Part shown: positions 36,565 to 39,860 of the stretch, piece after piece | Numbering within the stretch: position 1 is the stretch's first letter | Layout of the letters: the number at the start of each line of letters is the position of its first letter | Origin: Phycisphaerales bacterium | Lineage (GTDB): Bacteria; Planctomycetota; Phycisphaerae; Phycisphaerales; UBA1924 | Assembly: GCA_029260555.1 (NCBI GenBank) | Contig: JAJDCZ010000057.1 | Location: 1-39,860, forward strand | Direction of reading: 5' to 3' | Length of the DNA: 39,860 nucleotides | Translations under genes and position numbers: made by a program | The notes under the pieces: generated by a model | Told to the model about the DNA's origin: nothing | What the model saw: only the letters and a program-made list of their open reading frames with translations | Database searches by the model: none

Positions 36565-36590
36565 CCCGCATGTTTGCGGGCGGTTGTTTT
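36565..36590 (+). promoter_or_regulatory. hairpin in fliM leader
   Basis: CCCGCA (36565-36570) and TGCGGG (36575-36580) pair around TGTT, followed by CGGTTGTTTT. It lies about 20 bases before the fliM ATG. The T-run is short, so it is either a leader hairpin or a weak terminator. Confidence 0.35.
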
Positions 36591-36606
36591 ATATGTGATT
36601 GGGCCT

Positions 36607-37623
36607 ATGAGCGATATTCTTGACCAAAGTGAAGTCGATGCGTTGTTGGCAGCTGTGGACTCCAGCGATGTTCAGGATGAAGACCGATCGGGTCATATTT
36701 TTACGACCAGCACGCGTGACATGGATGCGATTGAGGTTCGGCCTTACGACTTTAAACGCCCCGAACGCGTTTCCAAGGATCAGATGCTGGCACTTCAGAC
36801 ACTTCATGAAGCCTTCGCCCGTAACTTTGGTGCATCGCTATCTGGGTTTCTGCGAACCATCGTGGAGGTCAAGGTTGCAACATGCGAACAAATGACTTAC
36901 TCTGAGTTTATCTCAGGCTTGCCCAACCCGACTTCGTTTAACCTGATTCAGGCTGACGCACTGGAAGGGCAAATGTGCATGGAGATCAGCCCGCTGATCA
37001 TCTATCCGATCATTGATCGCCTGCTTGGAGGCACCAGTCAGGACCTGTTCATCCCTCAAAGACCATTGACGCTGATTGAAACTCGCCTGATTGCCTGCGT
37101 GACGAGCCGGGGGCTGGAAGCGCTTGAAGAAGCCTGGTCGGGCGTGCGGGCATTGAATTATTCGATCAGTGCGACGGAGAGTAATCCGCAACTGGTTCAG
37201 ATTGTGCCTCCCAATGAGGTGGTTGTGGTCATTGGCTTTGAGCTCAAGATGTCCAACCGGGCGGGCACGATGAACCTGTGCATTCCTTACAATGTGATTG
37301 AGCCTGTGGTCGAAGAGCTTTCAGCCCAGAGCTGGTTTGCGGTGACACGGACGCAGGATGCTGACACGATTGCTGAAAAGATTGGCCATACGCTGGCTGG
37401 TGCAGCGGTGAATGTCGCGGGGCTGCTGGCGGAGACGACGATTACGCTTCGGGAGCTGACGGAGATGGCTGTGGGCGATGTGATCGTGACGACAAAGCCT
37501 GCCAGCAAGGATGTGCTGCTTTGCGTCGAAGGCGAAAAGAAGTTTCTGGCCAAGGTCGGTCAGCACCGCGGCAGCCGGGCTTTGTGTGTCGATCGACCCG
37601 TCACAGAGGCCGATCGGGTCTAG
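36607..37623 (+). CDS. fliM: flagellar motor switch protein FliM
   Basis: C-ring protein that binds CheY-P and changes the direction of rotation. The N-terminal CheY-binding peptide is visible (MSDILDQSEVDALLAAV), then DAIEVRPYDFKRPERVSKDQ, the FARNFGASLSGFLR block, and a C-terminal SpoA (FliN-like) domain with LAETTITLRELTEMAVGDVI. 338 residues, normal. The frame is open to 36574, but ATG 36607 gives the expected N-terminus. No other flagellar gene is in the window, so fliM is isolated from fliL, fliN and others. It converges with the FG-GAP gene. Confidence 0.95.
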   Translation: MSDILDQSEVDALLAAVDSSDVQDEDRSGHIFTTSTRDMDAIEVRPYDFKRPERVSKDQMLALQTLHEAFARNFGASLSGFLRTIVEVKVATCEQMTYSEFISGLPNPTSFNLIQADALEGQMCMEISPLIIYPIIDRLLGGTSQDLFIPQRPLTLIETRLIACVTSRGLEALEEAWSGVRALNYSISATESNPQLVQIVPPNEVVVVIGFELKMSNRAGTMNLCIPYNVIEPVVEELSAQSWFAVTRTQDADTIAEKIGHTLAGAAVNVAGLLAETTITLRELTEMAVGDVIVTTKPASKDVLLCVEGEKKFLAKVGQHRGSRALCVDRPVTEADRV

Positions 37624-37655
37624 ATTCTTACTGCTTGTAAACTGGAATCCACGGG

Positions 37656-37678
37656 GCATGCTTTCAGGGCGTGCTTTT
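37656..37678 (+). terminator. weak terminator after fliM
   Basis: GCATGC (37656-37661) can pair with GCGTGC (37669-37674, one G-U pair), followed by TTTT. Short stem, so low certainty. Confidence 0.35.
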
Positions 37679-37681
37679 GCT

Positions 37682-39100
37682 TTACGGGCAACCAGTGTTG
37701 AACAGGTTGACGAACTCGAAGAAGTCCAGCACATCGATGTTGCCGTCGGTGTTAAGGTCGGCGGCAGGGTCGCTGGTGGCGAAGAGGGTGATGAAGGCGA
37801 AGAAGTCCAGCACATCGACGCTGCCGTCGGCGTTGAGATCGACGAGGCAGGGGAGGCAGGCGCTGAAGTCAAAGACATAGGCTGCGCCAGAATCGGTGGC
37901 GTTGGCATCGGCAAGAAAGGCGCCGATGACTGTGTTGGTGCCATCGACAGCGACGGAAAAACCAAACCAGTCCCTGGTATTGCCCACGCTGGGGAAGATT
38001 TTCTGGACCTCGGTCCATGAGCCATCATTTTCACGGCGGAAGATGTAGGCAGCACCGGTGTTGATGCCATGAACATCGGCGCCACGGGAGGCGATGACGG
38101 CAATATTGCCAGACATGTCAAGGTTTCTGCCGAAAGTGTCGGAGTTTGCAACATCAGAGGAAACCAGTTCGGCGGTTTGCACCCAGCTGCCATTGCCATC
38201 GCGTTCAAAGACAATAACCGCACCGCCAGATGGTACAATGGTTGAAACATGTGGCTCGCCGATAAGGATGATGTCCTCATTGCCATCGCGCCCGATGGCG
38301 ACATCTTCGCCAAAGCTCCAGATAACCTGCCCCACATTGGGCAGGAGCTTTAGTGTCTGGACCCACTGGCCAGTCGGATCTTTTTCAAAGACATAGGCAG
38401 AGCCAGAGAAGTTGCCATTTGGATCATCATCATCTCGTGCGCCGACAACAATGATGTTATTTTTAAGAGCGATGGAAAATCCAAAGGCATCACCACCATC
38501 GCCATCGGATGCCAGCAGTTTGGCGGTCTGGTTCCATTGGCCCTGGGCATCGCGTTCAAAGACATAAGCCGAGCCGGAAGAGCCACCGAGATCATTGTCG
38601 CCCGGTGCCCCCGCGACAAGGACATCACCCTCGATGTCCAGAGAGAAACCAAACTCATCAAGTGGTGCATGATCATTGGATCTTAATAAAGCGACATCTT
38701 GCCATACCCCTCCAATAATTTCAAAGATGTGTATTTCATCCAACCACAGCAATCTAGAAGCAATCCTATTGTTATCACTCATACTAATTGTGATTCCCAA
38801 GCTATTTCCTGCTTGCCCATCACTTCGTGTGATTTTGACTTTTTGTAACCAGCCCTGTTCACTATATGGGTATACATACAATGCGCCAGTATTATCTCCA
38901 AAGTCATTAACTCCCGGTGATCCAACAACAACAACATTCCCATTTATGGCCACCGATATACCCAAACCATCGAGTGCCATCCCATCACTTGCTGTCAGCT
39001 TTGCAACTTCAAAGGCACATTGCGCCATTGCTGGTTCATGGCTGACAGCAACAGACAAAACAATGAGTGCAAAATTACGCATCAGATTCGTGTTCATCAT
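37682..39100 (-). CDS. secreted seven-repeat FG-GAP protein with dockerin-like tail
   Basis: 472 residues. Signal peptide near residues 8-26 (FALIVLSVAVSHEPAMAQ). Then seven FG-GAP (integrin-alpha-like) repeats of the form 'D-x-FG-x-S-x-A ... GAP-x-D ... GSAYVFE'; the second is degenerate (NSLGITISMSDNNRIASRL). Seven repeats fit a seven-bladed propeller. The tail repeats DLNADGSVDVLDFFAFITLF and DLNTDGNIDVLDFFEFVNLF, closely like the tail of the VCBS protein 20 kb away, and ends in a Cys. Surface anchoring or adhesion is likely. The first 135 codons or so are clearly poorer in G+C than the rest. A frame of 338 residues antisense to fliM and this gene is a shadow. Confidence 0.87.
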   Translation of the reverse strand: MMNTNLMRNFALIVLSVAVSHEPAMAQCAFEVAKLTASDGMALDGLGISVAINGNVVVVGSPGVNDFGDNTGALYVYPYSEQGWLQKVKITRSDGQAGNSLGITISMSDNNRIASRLLWLDEIHIFEIIGGVWQDVALLRSNDHAPLDEFGFSLDIEGDVLVAGAPGDNDLGGSSGSAYVFERDAQGQWNQTAKLLASDGDGGDAFGFSIALKNNIIVVGARDDDDPNGNFSGSAYVFEKDPTGQWVQTLKLLPNVGQVIWSFGEDVAIGRDGNEDIILIGEPHVSTIVPSGGAVIVFERDGNGSWVQTAELVSSDVANSDTFGRNLDMSGNIAVIASRGADVHGINTGAAYIFRRENDGSWTEVQKIFPSVGNTRDWFGFSVAVDGTNTVIGAFLADANATDSGAAYVFDFSACLPCLVDLNADGSVDVLDFFAFITLFATSDPAADLNTDGNIDVLDFFEFVNLFNTGCP

Positions 39101-39136
39101 ATGATATTCTTTGGTTGTGTTGAGCTGATTCAGAAC

Positions 39137-39860
39137 TCAAGGCATCCAGTCAATACGACTGGACCAGACCACGGTTTTGTCATCGGGCTGACCTGCTGGC
39201 TGAGCAAGGTCATGCGTGCCATGATACCCCGTCATGATGTGGGTGCCATTTGCATCTTCAAAGAAGGTAATGCCGATGTACTCCAGCATCTGAAACTGTG
39301 TTATCGTCAGACCGAAATTCATCACTGGAGGGTCCGGTAGTGGGTCAGGATTAAGGAAGAGACGCCGATTAAACCATGTTTGCCCACCGTCTTCACTCCA
39401 GGCATAATACACATCAAACCGTGTTGGATTATTGGGATCTATAATATTGTCCGGCTGATCATATCGTCTGTCGTCATAGAAGACCACATGAATCCGACCA
39501 TGATTGTCGATCGTAATCGAAGGCATGAACTGATCACTTTCATTACCTGCAACAGGGATATCATCATTGACGCGAACACGAGGACCGACTGTCCATTCAT
39601 TGCTGGCACCTGAAAGAACGCGGTCCAGCCTGCGAATGTAAATGTCCGAATCTGTCGAGTTCAGATTGTCAGCAAGATCATGGTAGACAAAATAAAGAAC
39701 ATCGGGATTGGTCGGATCGGTCGCAATCTGAGGCACTCGCTTGGAGAAAAAACCTCCGGGGAGATTGAAACCGTATTCACCATTCGATGCGACCATGGGC
39801 ACTGACAGCTTTACTACTGTGGTGCCTCCATTTGGATCATCCACGGTCATTACCATATCG
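39137..39860 (-). CDS. BNR-repeat/sialidase-like secreted protein, 5' part outside window
   Basis: The frame runs to the window edge without a reliable start, so this is the C-terminal part, about 240 residues. It has Asp-box-like BNR signatures (WSEDGGQTWFNR, SMPSI-type SITIDNHGRIHVVFYDD) and PQIATDPTNPDVLYFVYHDL, typical of bacterial beta-propellers of the sialidase/neuraminidase-like superfamily. Whether it is an enzyme cannot be told from this part, since the catalytic Arg triad and Tyr are not in view. It ends 36 bases before the FG-GAP gene on the same strand; the two may be co-transcribed. Unlike its neighbour it has no dockerin-like tail. Confidence 0.75.
   Translation of the reverse strand, partial: DMVMTVDDPNGGTTVVKLSVPMVASNGEYGFNLPGGFFSKRVPQIATDPTNPDVLYFVYHDLADNLNSTDSDIYIRRLDRVLSGASNEWTVGPRVRVNDDIPVAGNESDQFMPSITIDNHGRIHVVFYDDRRYDQPDNIIDPNNPTRFDVYYAWSEDGGQTWFNRRLFLNPDPLPDPPVMNFGLTITQFQMLEYIGITFFEDANGTHIMTGYHGTHDLAQPAGQPDDKTVVWSSRIDWMP

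Noticed and set aside
37321..38337. Long 338-residue minus-strand frame
   Set aside because: Antisense to fliM and out of frame with the FG-GAP protein; composition is Ser/Pro/Thr-rich as in frame shadows and there is no family match.
1..39860. CRISPR arrays, insertion sequences, prophage genes
   Set aside because: No regularly spaced repeats, transposase motifs or phage proteins were seen.

Overview
The window looks like a chromosomal segment of a planctomycete, most likely of the Phycisphaerae. The support is indirect but consistent. Two secreted beta-propeller proteins end in the short paired 'VLDFF' dockerin-like module plus a terminal Cys that is typical of Phycisphaerales. There is a membrane protein with the DUF1559-like H-x-DG sequence signature, three ECF-type sigma factors each joined to a regulator gene, a Ser/Thr kinase with the planctomycete type of N-terminal region and TPR tail, an HpnH hopanoid radical-SAM enzyme, and a type III glutamine synthetase. 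TTG and GTG starts are common. No transposase, phage gene or CRISPR array was seen.

Layout. 1-5.6 kb: M61 peptidase (cut by the window edge), guanine deaminase, an acidic-tailed membrane protein, agmatinase and a site-2 protease. 5.7-6.5 kb: ribosomal L20 and L35 without infC. 6.7-8.6 kb: ECF sigma factor with a membrane partner. 8.8-16 kb: HpnH, then the addB-addA nuclease-helicase pair. 16-18 kb: secreted VCBS/ASPIC protein. 18-19 kb: GAPDH. 19.2-21.5 kb: a second sigma factor, its anti-sigma-like protein and a secreted secretin-like protein. 21.6-26.1 kb: hutG-hutI and glutamine synthetase III. 26.1-26.5 kb: a non-coding stretch with strong RNA-like stems. 26.5-29.3 kb: a third sigma factor with its Ser/Thr kinase. 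29.3-34.2 kb: proS, an NmrA-like reductase, a MarR regulator with two palindromic operators, an HD-GYP protein and tRNA-Gly. 34.4-39.9 kb: DsbD, FliM, a 7-repeat FG-GAP protein and a cut-off BNR-repeat protein.

How the genes work together. Guanine deaminase, agmatinase, HutG, HutI and glutamine synthetase III point to recovery and re-assimilation of nitrogen from purines, polyamine precursors and histidine. Signalling is the other theme: all three sigma factors overlap their regulator by exactly four bases, which implies coupled translation and a fixed ratio of the partners. The MarR gene and the reductase form a small self-contained regulon, each preceded by the same TGTATATACA-centred palindrome.

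Most genes are ordinary housekeeping or family-recognisable genes. The least explained parts are the stem-rich intergenic region at 26.2-26.3 kb, the sigma/H-x-DG membrane protein pair, the sigma/anti-sigma/secretin-like trio, and the dockerin-like tails with no visible cohesin partner.
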